DNA of 64,000 nt from Haloarchaeobius litoreus (GCF_024495425.1 NZ_JANHJR010000003.1:930001-994000); one strand, 5' to 3'. Positions 33,373 through 43,385 are shown, counted from the stretch's first letter. A program made the numbers and translations. The notes: generated from the letters alone by a model not told the origin.

Positions 33373-34254
33373 ATGCCCCACGAGTTCCACCTCTGCGACG
33401 TGTTCGCCACGGAACGCTACGCCGGGAACCAGCTCGCGGTGATCCCGGACGCGGGCGACCTCTCGACCGACGAGATGCAGGCCGTCGCCAACGAGATGAA
33501 CTACTCGGAGTCGACGTTCGTCACCGGCAGCGACGACGAGGGCTGGGACGTGCGCATCTTCACCCCCAACAGCGAGATCCCGTTCGCGGGCCACCCGACG
33601 CTCGGGACCGCGGCGGTCGTCCGCGAGCACCTCGCGGATGACGACCCGGACCCGGTCACCCTCCACCTCGAAGTCGGCGACGTGCCGGTCCGCGTCGAGG
33701 GGGAGTCCGACGACCCGCTGTACTGGATGAACCAGCAGCCGCCCGAGTTCGGCGAGACGTTCGACCGCGAGACGGCCGCCGCCGCGCTCGGCCTCTCCGC
33801 GGAGGACGTGCGAGATGACCTCCCCGTCCAGTGGGTGTCGACCGGGCTGCCGACGGTCGTCGTCCCCCTCCAGGACCGCGCTGCCCTCGAACGTGCCGAG
33901 GTCGACCTCGACGGCTACGCGGCGCTGACGGGCGACCACGACGGGAAGAACGTGCTCGCGTTCTGTCCGGAGCCGCGCGACCCGGCCCACGACTACGCCG
34001 ACCGCGTGTTCGCGCCGTTCTACGGCGTGACGGAGGACCCGGCGACGGGCTCCTCGAACGGCTGTCTCGCGGGCTACCTGGTCCGGCACCGGGACGAGCC
34101 GCTCGACGCGGTCGTCGAGCAGGGCTACGAGATGAGCCGGCCGTCGCTGCTCCACCTCGTCGCCGGGGAGCGAGACGGGAGCGACGGAGACGGTGAGATC
34201 GAGGTGCAGGTCGGTGGCCGGGTCGTGCCGGTCGCACGCGGCGAGCTGTACTGA
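33373..34254 (+). CDS. PhzF-family isomerase
   Basis: A 293-residue protein of two similar halves, typical of the PhzF fold. NYSESTFV carries the catalytic Glu (about residue 46), and FAGHPTLGTA and DPATGSSNGCLAGYL are the conserved glycine-rich loops. PhzF isomerises a phenazine precursor; most relatives have unknown substrates and no phenazine genes are here. A TATA-like run (CGTTTTTCAC) precedes ATG 33373 by about 28 nt. Confidence 0.9.
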   Translation: MPHEFHLCDVFATERYAGNQLAVIPDAGDLSTDEMQAVANEMNYSESTFVTGSDDEGWDVRIFTPNSEIPFAGHPTLGTAAVVREHLADDDPDPVTLHLEVGDVPVRVEGESDDPLYWMNQQPPEFGETFDRETAAAALGLSAEDVRDDLPVQWVSTGLPTVVVPLQDRAALERAEVDLDGYAALTGDHDGKNVLAFCPEPRDPAHDYADRVFAPFYGVTEDPATGSSNGCLAGYLVRHRDEPLDAVVEQGYEMSRPSLLHLVAGERDGSDGDGEIEVQVGGRVVPVARGELY

Positions 34255-34312
34255 GTCCGGAAACGACACACGCGACGAACGACCGTACCGTCGACGGTGC
34301 GGTGCCCGCGAA

Positions 34313-34318
34313 ATTTAT
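34313..34318 (+). promoter_or_regulatory. TATA box that fixes the DUF460 start
   Basis: TTTATA centred at 34316 lies 28 nt before GTG 34344, the expected distance for a leaderless transcript. This supports the GTG over an in-frame ATG at 34302, which would lie upstream of the transcript. No upstream ORF is present, unlike the other three GTG-start genes with clear promoters. Confidence 0.6.
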
Positions 34319-34343
34319 ACAGATACCTCCCCAACCCCCGCCT

Positions 34344-36326
34344 GTGAGCGCCCGTACCACGGCCCTCGACGCGGTTGTGTTCGGCGTGGACATCCAGAGC
34401 GGGGACGTCCGGGGGGACGCCCCGTCGTACGCGCTCGTCGCCTTCGACGGCGAGTCCGTCGAGCGCGATGTCGTCACCTACCGGAAGCTGCGCCGACGCA
34501 TCGACGACGAGGAGCCAGCCATCGTCGCCACCGACAACATGTACGAACTCGCCGAGGACAAGGACGCCCTCGTCCACTTCCTCGGTAGCCTGCCGGACGA
34601 GACACGGCTCGTGCAGGTGACGGGCGACGAACAGCCCGAACCCCTCTCGCGCGTCGCCTCCCGCCACGGCGTCCCCTACGGGAAGGACCCCATGAAGGAG
34701 GCCGAGGCCGCCGCGCGCCTCGCCGCCGCGAACGTCGGCTACGAGGTCAGCGCCTTCACCGACACGACGACGGTGAAGGTGTCCCGTGGCCGCTCGACCG
34801 GCAGCGGCGGCTGGAGCCAGGACCGCTACACCCGGCGCATCCACGGCAACGTCAAGACCCGCTCGCGGGAGGTCGCCTCGAAGCTGGACGACGCCGGGCT
34901 CGACTTCGAGCGCGACGTGACCGAGAAGTACGGCGGCTACGCCAACGCCGTCTTCACCGTCGACGCCCACCCAGCCGACATCCCCGTCTCCCGCGGCCGC
35001 TCGGGCGACACGCGAATCGAGATCGAGCGGGAGCGCCGCGACGGCATCGAGTTCGAACCGCTGGCGAAGCGCCGCGACCACGTCATCGTCGGGATGGACC
35101 CCGGCACGACCACGGCGGTCGCCGTCGTCTCCCTCGACGGGCAGGTCCACGACGTGCTCTCGACGCGAACAGCCGACACCGCCGCCGTCATCGAGTGGGT
35201 CATCGAGCGCGGGCGGCCCGTCATCGTCGCCGCCGACGTGGAGCCGATGCCCGAGACCGTCGAGAAGGTCCGCCGGAGCTTCGACGCCGCCCCCTGGATT
35301 CCCACCTCGGACCTCCCGATCGACGAGAAGCAGCACCGGACCCGCGAGACCGGCTACGACAACGACCACGAGCGCGACGCACTCGCCGCCGCGCTGTTCG
35401 CCTTCGACGACCACGAGGACCAGTTCGAGCGCATCGCCCGGAAGACCCCACCCGCGCTCGACCGGGGCGTCGTCATCTCGCGCGTGCTCGCGGGGGAGGG
35501 CGGCGTCGAGGCCGTCGTCTCGGACCTCATCGAGGAGGACGAAGAGGACGAGGAGGAACACGAGCACGACCCGCGCGAGCTCACCGCAGAGGAGAAGCGC
35601 ATCCGCGACCTCGAACGCCAGGTCGAGCGACTCCAGTCCCACGTCGACGAGCTACAGGACACCGTCTCGGAGAAGGACGAGCGCATCGACGAGCTCGAAT
35701 CGGAGCTCTCCGATGCCCGCCGCGAGGAGCGCCGCGAGGCCAGAGAGCGCCGCACCGTCACCCGACTCGAACGTCGGAACAACGCGCTCGAACGCGACGT
35801 CGCGGACCGCGAGGAGACCATCGAGGCGCTGGAGGGCAAGCTCGACCGCCTGAAGGAGCTCTGGAAGCTCGACCACTCGAACTTCGCCGACGTCGAGGAG
35901 AAGAAACGGGGCCTCGTCCCGGTCAAGCCGGTCGCGAAGTTCACGAAGGGTGCCATAGAGGACGCCCATGACCGCTACGGGCTCGCCCCCGACGACGTGG
36001 TCTACCTGCGCGACGCCTCCGGCGCGGGCCGGTCGACCGCCGAGAAGCTCGTCAAACACGAACCCCGCGTCGTCCTCAAGGAGGGCGGGCTCTCCGACGT
36101 CGCCGACGAGGTGCTGTTCGAGCACGGGATTCCCGTCGGCCCCGCGGACGACGTGGCGATGCAGGAGGTCGACGAGCTCGCCGTCGCCCGCGAGGACGAC
36201 GTGGAGTCGGTCATCGAGGACTGGGAGGAGCGCGCGGAAGAGCGCAAGAAGGACCGGAAGTCGGAGATGGTCGACCGGCTCATCAGCGAGCACCGCGCCG
36301 ACGAGGCCGGGAGCAACGCCTTCTAG
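34344..36326 (+). CDS. DUF460 RNase H-like protein with coiled coil
   Basis: A 660-residue protein. After an N-terminal domain, residues about 245-385 form the DUF460 RNase H-like fold: [15 protein letters not shown] has the first acid and later Asp/Glu residues lie near [17 protein letters not shown] and [16 protein letters not shown] strong coiled coil follows (about 425-520), then a C-terminal domain to 660. Related archaeal proteins are poorly known; a nuclease role is inferred from the fold. The GTG start is supported by the TATA box. Its stop overlaps the converging gene's stop by 4 nt. Confidence 0.85.
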   Translation: MSARTTALDAVVFGVDIQSGDVRGDAPSYALVAFDGESVERDVVTYRKLRRRIDDEEPAIVATDNMYELAEDKDALVHFLGSLPDETRLVQVTGDEQPEPLSRVASRHGVPYGKDPMKEAEAAARLAAANVGYEVSAFTDTTTVKVSRGRSTGSGGWSQDRYTRRIHGNVKTRSREVASKLDDAGLDFERDVTEKYGGYANAVFTVDAHPADIPVSRGRSGDTRIEIERERRDGIEFEPLAKRRDHVIVGMDPGTTTAVAVVSLDGQVHDVLSTRTADTAAVIEWVIERGRPVIVAADVEPMPETVEKVRRSFDAAPWIPTSDLPIDEKQHRTRETGYDNDHERDALAAALFAFDDHEDQFERIARKTPPALDRGVVISRVLAGEGGVEAVVSDLIEEDEEDEEEHEHDPRELTAEEKRIRDLERQVERLQSHVDELQDTVSEKDERIDELESELSDARREERREARERRTVTRLERRNNALERDVADREETIEALEGKLDRLKELWKLDHSNFADVEEKKRGLVPVKPVAKFTKGAIEDAHDRYGLAPDDVVYLRDASGAGRSTAEKLVKHEPRVVLKEGGLSDVADEVLFEHGIPVGPADDVAMQEVDELAVAREDDVESVIEDWEERAEERKKDRKSEMVDRLISEHRADEAGSNAF

Positions 36327-36562
36327 AACATCCCGCCCATCCCGAGCATCCCGAGCGCGTTGCTCACGAGCGCCTTCAGGAGCAGTCCGAGCCCCGCGAT
36401 GACGAGCGCGAAGCCGGCGGCGAGTTCGAGCGAGCCGAAGTAGCCGATCATCCCGATACCTGCGAGGACGAACAGGAACCCGATAGCGCCGGAGATCCCG
36501 AGCATCTTCGCGTACTTCGCCGGACCGGACGAGCCTCCGCCCGGACTCATGTCGGCAGCCAT
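36323..36562 (-). CDS. small membrane protein (DUF7470-like)
   Basis: A 79-residue protein with two hydrophobic helices (about residues 22-42 and 46-68) rich in Gly and a Met/Gly tail ([11 protein letters not shown]). An ATG four codons later (36550) is an alternative start. It converges on and overlaps the DUF460 gene by 4 nt and is divergent from aIF1A. Function unknown. Confidence 0.7.
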   Translation of the reverse strand: MAADMSPGGGSSGPAKYAKMLGISGAIGFLFVLAGIGMIGYFGSLELAAGFALVIAGLGLLLKALVSNALGMLGMGGMF

Positions 36563-36751
36563 GTCACGCAGTCCACCGCCGAGCCGAATGAACGTGGTGG
36601 TTTGTCCTTCGAACTGGCAGATACGCGTCTCGGTGCGGAACTGTCCGCCGCGACCCACCGGTCCCGTGGACGAGGGAGGCCGACACCGTCAGCAGCCGGG
36701 CCGAAACGCATCCTACAAGAATTAAAAGTAGTGGCATCCATACGGGGACAC

Positions 36752-37039
36752 ATGAGTGACAACGACGACGGTGGCCGACGAAACCTGCGGATGCCGGAGG
36801 ACGACGAGGTGTTCGCGACGGTGACGAACATGCTCGGTGCGAACCGGGTCCGTGTCCGCTGTGCCGACGGCGTCGAGCGCACGGCCCGGATTCCGGGCAA
36901 GATGCAGAAACGGGTCTGGATCCGGGAGGACGACGTGGTGCTCGTCGAACCGTGGGACTGGCAGGACGAGAAGGCCGACATCACGTGGCGCTACGAGAAA
37001 CAGGACGCCGACCAGCTCCGCGACGAGGGGCACATCTGA
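36752..37039 (+). CDS. eif1a: translation initiation factor aIF1A
   Basis: A 95-residue OB-fold protein that helps position the initiator tRNA on the small subunit. [28 protein letters not shown] is the family's N-terminal signature. A TATA-like AATTAAAAG at about 36720-36728 lies 28 nt upstream of the ATG, so the message is leaderless. It is followed in the same direction by RIO1, which also acts on the small subunit. Confidence 0.95.
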   Translation: MSDNDDGGRRNLRMPEDDEVFATVTNMLGANRVRVRCADGVERTARIPGKMQKRVWIREDDVVLVEPWDWQDEKADITWRYEKQDADQLRDEGHI

Positions 37040-37098
37040 GCCGTCTCGTAACCGGGATACCCACCCTTTTACGCGTCCGTCACGTTATCCTGCCGTAG

Positions 37099-37983
37099 AT
37101 GAGCGACGAGTACGGACTGGTGGAACCGGAGGCGGTCGACGAGCCGGGCGACGAGTGGGAGGCCATCGACGTGTCCGACACCGAGGCCGACCGCATCGCC
37201 CGCAAGCGCGACCGGAAGTTCGACCAGTTCAGAAAGCGCATCAAGGACAACGAGTCGCTGAAGGTCGAGGCGTCGGTGTTCGACGACGCGACCTACGCCG
37301 CCCTCTACAAGCTCGTACAGGACGGCTGGGTCGACGCGCTGGGCGGCCCCATCTCGACCGGGAAGGAGGCCAACGTCTACTCCGCCCTCGGCGGCGACGG
37401 CGCGGCCGACGTGCTCGGTGCGGAGGCCCCCGAGGTCGCCATCAAGGTGTACCGCATCAACGCCTCGGACTTCCGCGACATGCGCGACTACCTCGTCGGC
37501 GACCCCCGATTCGAGGGCATCGGTGGGAAGAAGTCCCAGGTCGTCATCGCGTGGGTGCGCAAGGAGTACGCGAACCTCCAGCGCGCCCGCCGTGCCGGCG
37601 TCCGCGTTCCCTATCCGCTCGCCGTCGAGCGGAACGTCCTCGTCATGGAGTACATCGGCGCGGAGGAGGGCCGGGCGAAGCGCCTCGCCGAGGTGAACGT
37701 CGAGAACCCCCGGACCGCATACGAGGTCGTCCGCGAGTACATGCGCCGGCTCCACACCGCCGGGCTGGTCCACGGCGACCTCTCCGAGTACAACATGGTC
37801 ATCCACGACGGCGAGCTGGTGATCATCGACCTCGGGCAGGCGGTGACGGTCCACCACCCGAACGCCGAGGAGTTCCTCGAACGCGACTGCCGGAACGTGG
37901 CCGCCTTCTTCTCCCGCCAGGGCATCGACGTGACCGGCGAGGAGCTCTACGAGTTCGTCGTCGAGGACGACGAGCGGTTCTGA
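37099..37983 (+). CDS. rio1: RIO1-type serine kinase
   Basis: A 294-residue atypical kinase/ATPase needed for small-ribosomal-subunit maturation. STGKEANVY (ATP loop), VAIKVYRINASDF (Lys), VHGDLSEYNMV (catalytic Asp and Asn) and IIDLGQAV (metal Asp) are intact. It follows aIF1A by 59 nt with a possible promoter of its own. Its stop touches the converging PGF-CTERM gene's stop directly. Confidence 0.95.
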   Translation: MSDEYGLVEPEAVDEPGDEWEAIDVSDTEADRIARKRDRKFDQFRKRIKDNESLKVEASVFDDATYAALYKLVQDGWVDALGGPISTGKEANVYSALGGDGAADVLGAEAPEVAIKVYRINASDFRDMRDYLVGDPRFEGIGGKKSQVVIAWVRKEYANLQRARRAGVRVPYPLAVERNVLVMEYIGAEEGRAKRLAEVNVENPRTAYEVVREYMRRLHTAGLVHGDLSEYNMVIHDGELVIIDLGQAVTVHHPNAEEFLERDCRNVAAFFSRQGIDVTGEELYEFVVEDDERF

Positions 37984-39462
37984 TCATCGGCGACGGACGC
38001 CGAGTGCGCCGAGTGCGAGCAGCGCAGCGAGCGTTCCTGACACGCCGAATCCGGGGATCGACCCGTCGTCGTCGGTGTCGTCGGGGTCGGACATCCCGAG
38101 GGTCGGCGTCGTGGCGGTGTCCGTGGTAGCTGTCGTCCCCACGTCTCGCGGGGTCGGTGTTGCCGACGATGTGGGTGTCGCCGTCGGTGTCGCGGTCTCC
38201 TCGGGCGGTTCGACGACGGCCATCGCGGTCACGGGCTCGCCGTTGTGCAGGTAGGGTTCGTCTGCCTGGTCGAACTCCCCGTCGCGGTCCACGTCGCGGT
38301 AGGCGACGGCGACGACGGTCGTCGGCTCGTCGATGGCGTCGTCGAACTGCACGCCGACCTGTTCGGGCTCGGTTCCCGGGTACACGTACGACGAGGCTCC
38401 CAGGAAGACGGCGGGGTCACCGACCTCTCGGAGCACGACGAAGCCGCCCCAGGTGAGCGTCGCGTTCTCGACGGTCGTCCCCCACCGTGCGGTGTCGTTG
38501 CGGAACGAGAGCGACGCCTCGCGCGGGTGGACCGCGGCGGGAACCGCGTCGCCGATGCCGGTCCCGTTGGAGCGGACGTGTAGCTCGTACCCGTCGCCGT
38601 ACTCGCCGGTGAGGTTCAGGCCGGCGGTGAACCGGAACTCGGTGCTGTCGCCGCCGTCGGTCCGCTCGACGGTCGCCCGGTCGCTGGCGACGACGCGGCC
38701 GGTCGTCGCGTTCACCAGCTCGACCGTCACCGGCGTCGACGGTGGGAGTACGGCGTCCCCGCTGACGGTCGCGTTCGCCTCCGGCTGGAGCCGGTACACC
38801 TCCGACCTGTAGCCGCCCGGTACGTCGATGTCGGCCGTCCCGACCGATATCGTCCGGTTCATCGGCGGCTCCCCGTCGGGGAACTCGTCGAACCCGGCGT
38901 AGAACTCCTCCTCCGGGCGGAGCTCCGCGGCGTGCAGTTCGGCATCCGCTGGGTCACCGTAGACCGTCTCGACCGCCCACGTGTCGACGACGACGTGGTA
39001 CGTCGCCGGCCGGTCGCCAGCGACGACCGTCAGGTTCGCCGCGTCCGAGAGGTCGACGACCTTCGGTTCCTGCTGCGGCGTCGGATTGGTCTGGGTCACC
39101 CAGAGCCGCGACCCGTTCGTCTGCGTGGCGGCGAACCGTTCGGTGAGGCTCGCGCCGGAGGCGTTCGAGACGTTCCTCGCGAGGGCCTGCGACTGCACCG
39201 TGACGACCAGCCGGTCACCCGGGAAGAAGACGGGGTCGCTCGGTTCGTCGAGCCCGACGTGGTCGGGGAGACTCGTCGGACTGGTGCCGTTCGGGACGCG
39301 GTGGAGCCGGACGGTCGTGTCGTTCCGGGGGAGGGTGTCTGTCGGACTATTCAGTTCGGCGGTGTCACCGTGACCGACCGTGGCGACGCCGACGACGGGG
39401 AGGAGCGTCGCCGTGACGACGAGCAGCGTCACCACTGTCACGGTTCGCGGGGACTGTGGCAT
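37984..39462 (-). CDS. PGF-CTERM surface glycoprotein, one module
   Basis: A 492-residue exported protein. Signal peptide 1-27 (MPQSPRTVTVVTLLVV), a module that starts RLHRVPNGTSPTSLPDHVGL and ends with a DUF7282-type domain (about 330-400, VGVQFDDAIDEPTTVVAVAYRD), a Thr/Pro-rich stalk, then PGFGVSGTLAALLALGALGVRRR-type C-terminus. That tail is the PGF-CTERM signal processed by archaeosortase. Many NxS/T sites suggest glycosylation. It is a close paralogue of the next gene. Confidence 0.8.
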   Translation of the reverse strand: MPQSPRTVTVVTLLVVTATLLPVVGVATVGHGDTAELNSPTDTLPRNDTTVRLHRVPNGTSPTSLPDHVGLDEPSDPVFFPGDRLVVTVQSQALARNVSNASGASLTERFAATQTNGSRLWVTQTNPTPQQEPKVVDLSDAANLTVVAGDRPATYHVVVDTWAVETVYGDPADAELHAAELRPEEEFYAGFDEFPDGEPPMNRTISVGTADIDVPGGYRSEVYRLQPEANATVSGDAVLPPSTPVTVELVNATTGRVVASDRATVERTDGGDSTEFRFTAGLNLTGEYGDGYELHVRSNGTGIGDAVPAAVHPREASLSFRNDTARWGTTVENATLTWGGFVVLREVGDPAVFLGASSYVYPGTEPEQVGVQFDDAIDEPTTVVAVAYRDVDRDGEFDQADEPYLHNGEPVTAMAVVEPPEETATPTATPTSSATPTPRDVGTTATTDTATTPTLGMSDPDDTDDDGSIPGFGVSGTLAALLALGALGVRRR

Positions 39463-39528
39463 GAGTTGGCATGAACTGCCGCGGTACAAATCTCTTGTCC
39501 TGAAACCGAAAGCGACGGGTCGACCGTC

Positions 39529-41916
39529 TCACCGGTGCCTGAGCACGACGAGGGCACAGAGAGCGAGGAGCGCCGCGAGCGTCCCGCTGATGCCGAACCC
39601 GGGAACCGAACCATCGTCGTCGGTCCCGTTCGGGTCGGCCATCCCGAGGGTCGGCGTCGGCTCGGGGCTCGTCGTCGCCGGCGTGTCGACGACGGACCTC
39701 GGCGTGGTCGTCGCCGTCTCATCCGGCGGTTGGATGACCGCCGTCGCGGTCACGGGCTCGCCGTCCTCCAGATACGGTTCGTCGGTAGCGTCGAGCGTCG
39801 CGTTGGCATCGACATCGCGGTAGGCGACCGCGACGACGGTCGTGCGGTTCGCGAGTGCCTCGTCGAACTGCACGATGGCACGGGTGTCCCTGGGGTAGAC
39901 GTACTCCGGGCTGGCCAGCAGCTCGCCGTCGATGCTGCCGTTCCGGAGGACGACGAAGCCGCCGTGTGTGAGGTTCGTCCCGTTCAGCGTCGCCCCCCAC
40001 TGGCTCGTCTGGTCGTCGAACGTGAGCGACGCCTCGCGGGGGACGACCTCGAGTGGAACGCGGCTGGACATGACCGTCCCGTTACGGACGACCCGGACGA
40101 CGTAGTCGACCCCCTGCTCGGCGTCGTACTCGAAGGTCGCGGCGAAGTTTGAGTCGGGCCGCCACCGTGGTCCGCTGGAGCGAGTCGGGGTCGTCCGCTC
40201 CCGTGCGAGCACAGTCGACGAGTTCACCTCGATCAGTTCGACGGTGAGCGGCACCGAGAGCGGGAGGGTCGTCTCGCCGGTGACGGTCAGGTTCGTGGAC
40301 GGCCGGAACAGAAGCGTCGACCCGACGCTGTCGTCCGTGATGGTTGCATCGGGGGTGGCTATTTCGGCCGTCCTGTTCGGCGACAACTCGGTCGGCTGCG
40401 GTGCGAACTCGTCGAACAGGTTGAACCCGGCGAGGTACGTCGAACCGATGGTGGCGTACGGCGGTCCTCCCCGTCTGGTGTCGGCGTTGGGTTCCCCACG
40501 GAAGATGTCGGCCGCCGAGCGGTCCGGGACGACGTGGTACGTCGCCGGTGCGTCGCCAGTGACGACCGTGACGTTCGCCGTGTCGGCGAGGTCGAACACC
40601 GACGGCGGTGCGTGGCCGGGTCGGTAGTCGTAGCCAACGAGGAGTCTCATATCCTCGGCCCAGGCTGCACCGAACCGCTCGGTCAGGTTGTCGCCGGGTG
40701 CATCCTCGACCGCGGCGGCGATGACCGCCGACTGGACGGTGACGACGGGGTCGTCGCTGAGCAGCACCGTCGGCGTGCTCGGGCCGTGGAGACCGACGTA
40801 GTCCGGGAGGTTTGTCGGGTCGGTGTCGTTGGACACTCGCTGGAGTCGGAGTCGCGGCTCGGCGAGCGACTCGTTCGGCACGACCGCGGTGTCGACGCGC
40901 TCGGTCACCTGTGTCTCGCCCCAGTCCGCACTCGCGACGACGGAGAGGTCGGCATCGTCGGGGAGTTCGGTGGCGTCGATGGTGGTGGACCAGCCGTTCG
41001 GTCTCCCCGGCCAGATGTCCGGCCCCGAGCTGTTCGCTCGGACCGTCGCGGTCGTCGTTGCGACAGCCTCGCCGTCGGCGGTCTCGACGCGCACGTCGAC
41101 GCTGGTGCCGGGCGGGAGCGAGGTCGTCCCGTGGACCGTCGCGCCCGTCCTGTCGACGAGTGCGATGCCGGGCGCTCGTGGGGCGACGGTCAGTGTGGGC
41201 GGTGTTCGGGTGAGGCGGGCGTGCTCGGGCGGGCCATCCTGGCGTTCGAGGTCGGCCGTGAAGTAGAGCCGGCCGGTGCCGGGTTCGTGGGGTCCCTGCT
41301 CCAGTTCGGTGGGCGAGGGGGCGAACGAAAGCGGCCCGCCGGTCCCGTCGCCGACGTACTGCAACTCGGTGTCGTCGGTGGCCGGAACCGCCGGGAGGTC
41401 GCGCGGTTCGGTGACGAGGTGGTACGTGTCCGGGGAGTCACCACGGACGACCGTCGCGTTCGCGGGGGACAGCGCGGCGAACCGTGTCTCCATCGCCCCG
41501 TCCTGCCAGGCCCAGAGCCTGAGGTTCAGAGCGGGGCCGTCCGCAACGGAGAGGAACCGTTCGGTGCGGTTCGTGCCGGTGGCGTTCCGGACCTGCTCGT
41601 CGAGTCCCGGGAGCCGGACCCGGACGACGAACGACCCGTTGGGCGGAACGACGTTCGACTGGCGGGACAGGTTCCCGATGTGGTCCGGCAGGTCGTCGGC
41701 GTCGTCCACGCTCCCGGTGAGTCCCGGTGGCCCGGCCCAGAGGCTGACCGCCGTGTCGTTTTCGGTGGGAGACTCGACCGTCGGCACAGTCGGTGCCGCC
41801 GCGTCGACCGGGCCATCGTTCCCACCCGTCGGCGCACCCACGCCGACGGCCGGGAGGATGGCCGCCGCGACGACAAGCGCGGTGATGACCACCACGAACT
41901 GCGGAGGGTGTGACAT
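39529..41916 (-). CDS. PGF-CTERM surface glycoprotein, two modules
   Basis: A 795-residue exported protein that holds two copies of the approximately 370-residue module seen once in the neighbouring gene: one near SLWAGPPGLTG...LPDHIGNLSRQ and one near RLQRVSNDTDPTNLPDYVGL. The second half, with DUF7282-type domain and PGF-CTERM tail (PGFGISGTLAALLALCAL), aligns with the neighbour along its length. The two genes are 66 nt apart and in the same direction, so they arose by tandem duplication. A TATA-like CTTATGCC precedes ATG 41916 by about 28 nt. Confidence 0.8.
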   Translation of the reverse strand: MSHPPQFVVVITALVVAAAILPAVGVGAPTGGNDGPVDAAAPTVPTVESPTENDTAVSLWAGPPGLTGSVDDADDLPDHIGNLSRQSNVVPPNGSFVVRVRLPGLDEQVRNATGTNRTERFLSVADGPALNLRLWAWQDGAMETRFAALSPANATVVRGDSPDTYHLVTEPRDLPAVPATDDTELQYVGDGTGGPLSFAPSPTELEQGPHEPGTGRLYFTADLERQDGPPEHARLTRTPPTLTVAPRAPGIALVDRTGATVHGTTSLPPGTSVDVRVETADGEAVATTTATVRANSSGPDIWPGRPNGWSTTIDATELPDDADLSVVASADWGETQVTERVDTAVVPNESLAEPRLRLQRVSNDTDPTNLPDYVGLHGPSTPTVLLSDDPVVTVQSAVIAAAVEDAPGDNLTERFGAAWAEDMRLLVGYDYRPGHAPPSVFDLADTANVTVVTGDAPATYHVVPDRSAADIFRGEPNADTRRGGPPYATIGSTYLAGFNLFDEFAPQPTELSPNRTAEIATPDATITDDSVGSTLLFRPSTNLTVTGETTLPLSVPLTVELIEVNSSTVLARERTTPTRSSGPRWRPDSNFAATFEYDAEQGVDYVVRVVRNGTVMSSRVPLEVVPREASLTFDDQTSQWGATLNGTNLTHGGFVVLRNGSIDGELLASPEYVYPRDTRAIVQFDEALANRTTVVAVAYRDVDANATLDATDEPYLEDGEPVTATAVIQPPDETATTTPRSVVDTPATTSPEPTPTLGMADPNGTDDDGSVPGFGISGTLAALLALCALVVLRHR

Positions 41917-42002
41917 ATCACACGACTGCTCGCTCGGTGGGCATAAGTCTCGTGCAGCACCCGCCAGACTCCGAAACGATGAAACCCGATGCCCGACTAC
42001 GT

Positions 42003-42086
42003 ATGGGTATGCAGTCCGCTCCCGCCTGGCGCTGGCACGAGTCCTCGGGAGCGGACAGTATCGCGCTCGGCGTCGACGCGGCGTAA
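42003..42086 (+). CDS. Trp-codon leader peptide upstream of trpS
   Basis: An open frame of 27 codons from ATG 42003 (or 25 from ATG 42009) to TAA 42084. It begins MQSAPAWRWHESSGAD from the second ATG and contains TGG-CGC-TGG, two Trp codons separated by one Arg codon, at 42027-42035. It ends 75 nt before trpS. Trp is rare in haloarchaeal proteins, so two within three residues, ahead of the Trp-tRNA synthetase gene, looks selected. The codons sit in the loop of the hairpin at 42014-42056. Expression is not shown. Confidence 0.6.
   Translation: MGMQSAPAWRWHESSGADSIALGVDAA
42014..42056 (+). promoter_or_regulatory. 11-bp hairpin enclosing the Trp codons of the trpS leader
   Basis: GTCCGCTCCCG (42014-42024) pairs perfectly with CGGGAGCGGAC (42046-42056). 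The 21-base loop contains both Trp codons. A ribosome waiting for charged Trp-tRNA at 42027-42035 would cover the left arm and open the stem, so the structure could couple Trp-tRNA charging to trpS expression. No T-run follows, so if it works, control may be on translation or on an archaeal-type terminator. Confidence 0.6.
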
Positions 42087-42161
42087 CCGGGTCGCCGGCG
42101 GCGCGGTGCTCACTCGTTCTCTCGCGCATCGCTCGCCAGCCAGCGGTTTCACCATCCACAG

Positions 42162-43385
42162 ATGACGACAGACGACACCACGACAGGACAGCACGATTCG
42201 AACACACCGGCCGACGACAACGCGGCCAGCGACGACGAGGACCACTTCACCGTCACTCCGTACGACGTGTCGGGGACGGTCGACTACGACCGGCTGCTCG
42301 AACGGTTCGGGGCGGACCGGCTCACCGACGAGCAGGTGGGACGGTTCCCCGACCACCCGATGCTCCGGCGACGCATCTACTACGCCGGCCGGAGCGTGGA
42401 CCGGTATCTGGACGCCGCCGAGGCGGGCGAGACGCACTCCATCGTCACCGGCGTCGGGCCCTCTGGCCCGATGCACCTCGGCCACGCGCTCGTGTTCTAC
42501 CTCGCGAAGGAACTGCAGGACGCGACCGGGGCGGAGGTGCTCATCCCGCTCTCGGACGACGAGAAGTACTACGCGAAGGACCTCACCTACGAGGAGATCT
42601 CGGAGTACCGCGACGAGAACCTGCGCGACCTGCTCGCGGTCGGCTTCGACCCCGAGAAGACGACCATCGTGGTCGACACGGAGGACGCGGACGTGATGTA
42701 CCCGGTCGCGAGCGCGCTCGCCCGGCACCTCACGCAGTCGACGGTCGACGCGACGTACGGCGAACCCGACAACGTCGGGCTCTCGTTCTACCCGGCGGTC
42801 CAGGCGGCCCACCTGCTGTTGCCCCAGCTCGTCCACGGCGAGCACCCGACGCTGGTGCCGGTCGCGGTCGACCAGGACCCGCACGTCCGGGTGTGTCGTG
42901 ACGTGGCCGCGAAGGAGCGCTTCCCCGTCTCGAAGCCGGGCGCGCTGCTCGGGCGGTTCCTCCCGACGCTCGACGGCCCCGGGAAGATGTCCGCCAGCGA
43001 CGACGTGCCGGCCATCGACCTCACCGACGAGCCCGACGACGTCCGCGACGTCATCCGCGAACACGCGTTCACCGGCGGCCGTGCGAGCGTCGCCGAACAC
43101 CGCGAGCACGGCGGCGACCCGAGCGTCGACGTGCCGTTCCAGTACCTCCGCTTCTTCTTCGAGCGCGACGACGACGAGCTGGCCCGGATCGAGGAGTCCT
43201 ACCGGGAGGGCGAGCTGCTCAGCGGCGAGCTGAAGGAGCTCGCGTCGGACCGCATCGGCGAGTTCCTGAGCGCACACCAGCGTCGTCGGGCGGCACTGGG
43301 AGAGCTCGACTCCGAACTCGACCCCTACCGGCTGACCGACGCGGAGCGCGAGCGCGCCCGGCAGGCAGTCGGGCTGCGCGGGTAG
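42162..43385 (+). CDS. trpS: tryptophan-tRNA ligase
   Basis: A 407-residue class I aminoacyl-tRNA synthetase that charges tRNA-Trp. The HIGH motif reads PMHLGH (about residue 105) and the KMSKS motif GKMSAS (about 277). The archaeal/eukaryotic-type N-terminal block HFTVTPYDVSGTVDYDRLL follows about 27 acidic, Thr/Asp-rich residues. The long leader (from about 42003) holds a Trp-rich peptide and hairpin, and no TATA box is close to this ATG, so it is probably read from the leader transcript. Confidence 0.92.
   Translation: MTTDDTTTGQHDSNTPADDNAASDDEDHFTVTPYDVSGTVDYDRLLERFGADRLTDEQVGRFPDHPMLRRRIYYAGRSVDRYLDAAEAGETHSIVTGVGPSGPMHLGHALVFYLAKELQDATGAEVLIPLSDDEKYYAKDLTYEEISEYRDENLRDLLAVGFDPEKTTIVVDTEDADVMYPVASALARHLTQSTVDATYGEPDNVGLSFYPAVQAAHLLLPQLVHGEHPTLVPVAVDQDPHVRVCRDVAAKERFPVSKPGALLGRFLPTLDGPGKMSASDDVPAIDLTDEPDDVRDVIREHAFTGGRASVAEHREHGGDPSVDVPFQYLRFFFERDDDELARIEESYREGELLSGELKELASDRIGEFLSAHQRRRAALGELDSELDPYRLTDAERERARQAVGLRG

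Noticed and set aside
33373-34254. Phenazine biosynthesis
   Set aside because: Only a PhzF-like gene is present, without other phz genes; the family is broad and its members mostly have other roles.
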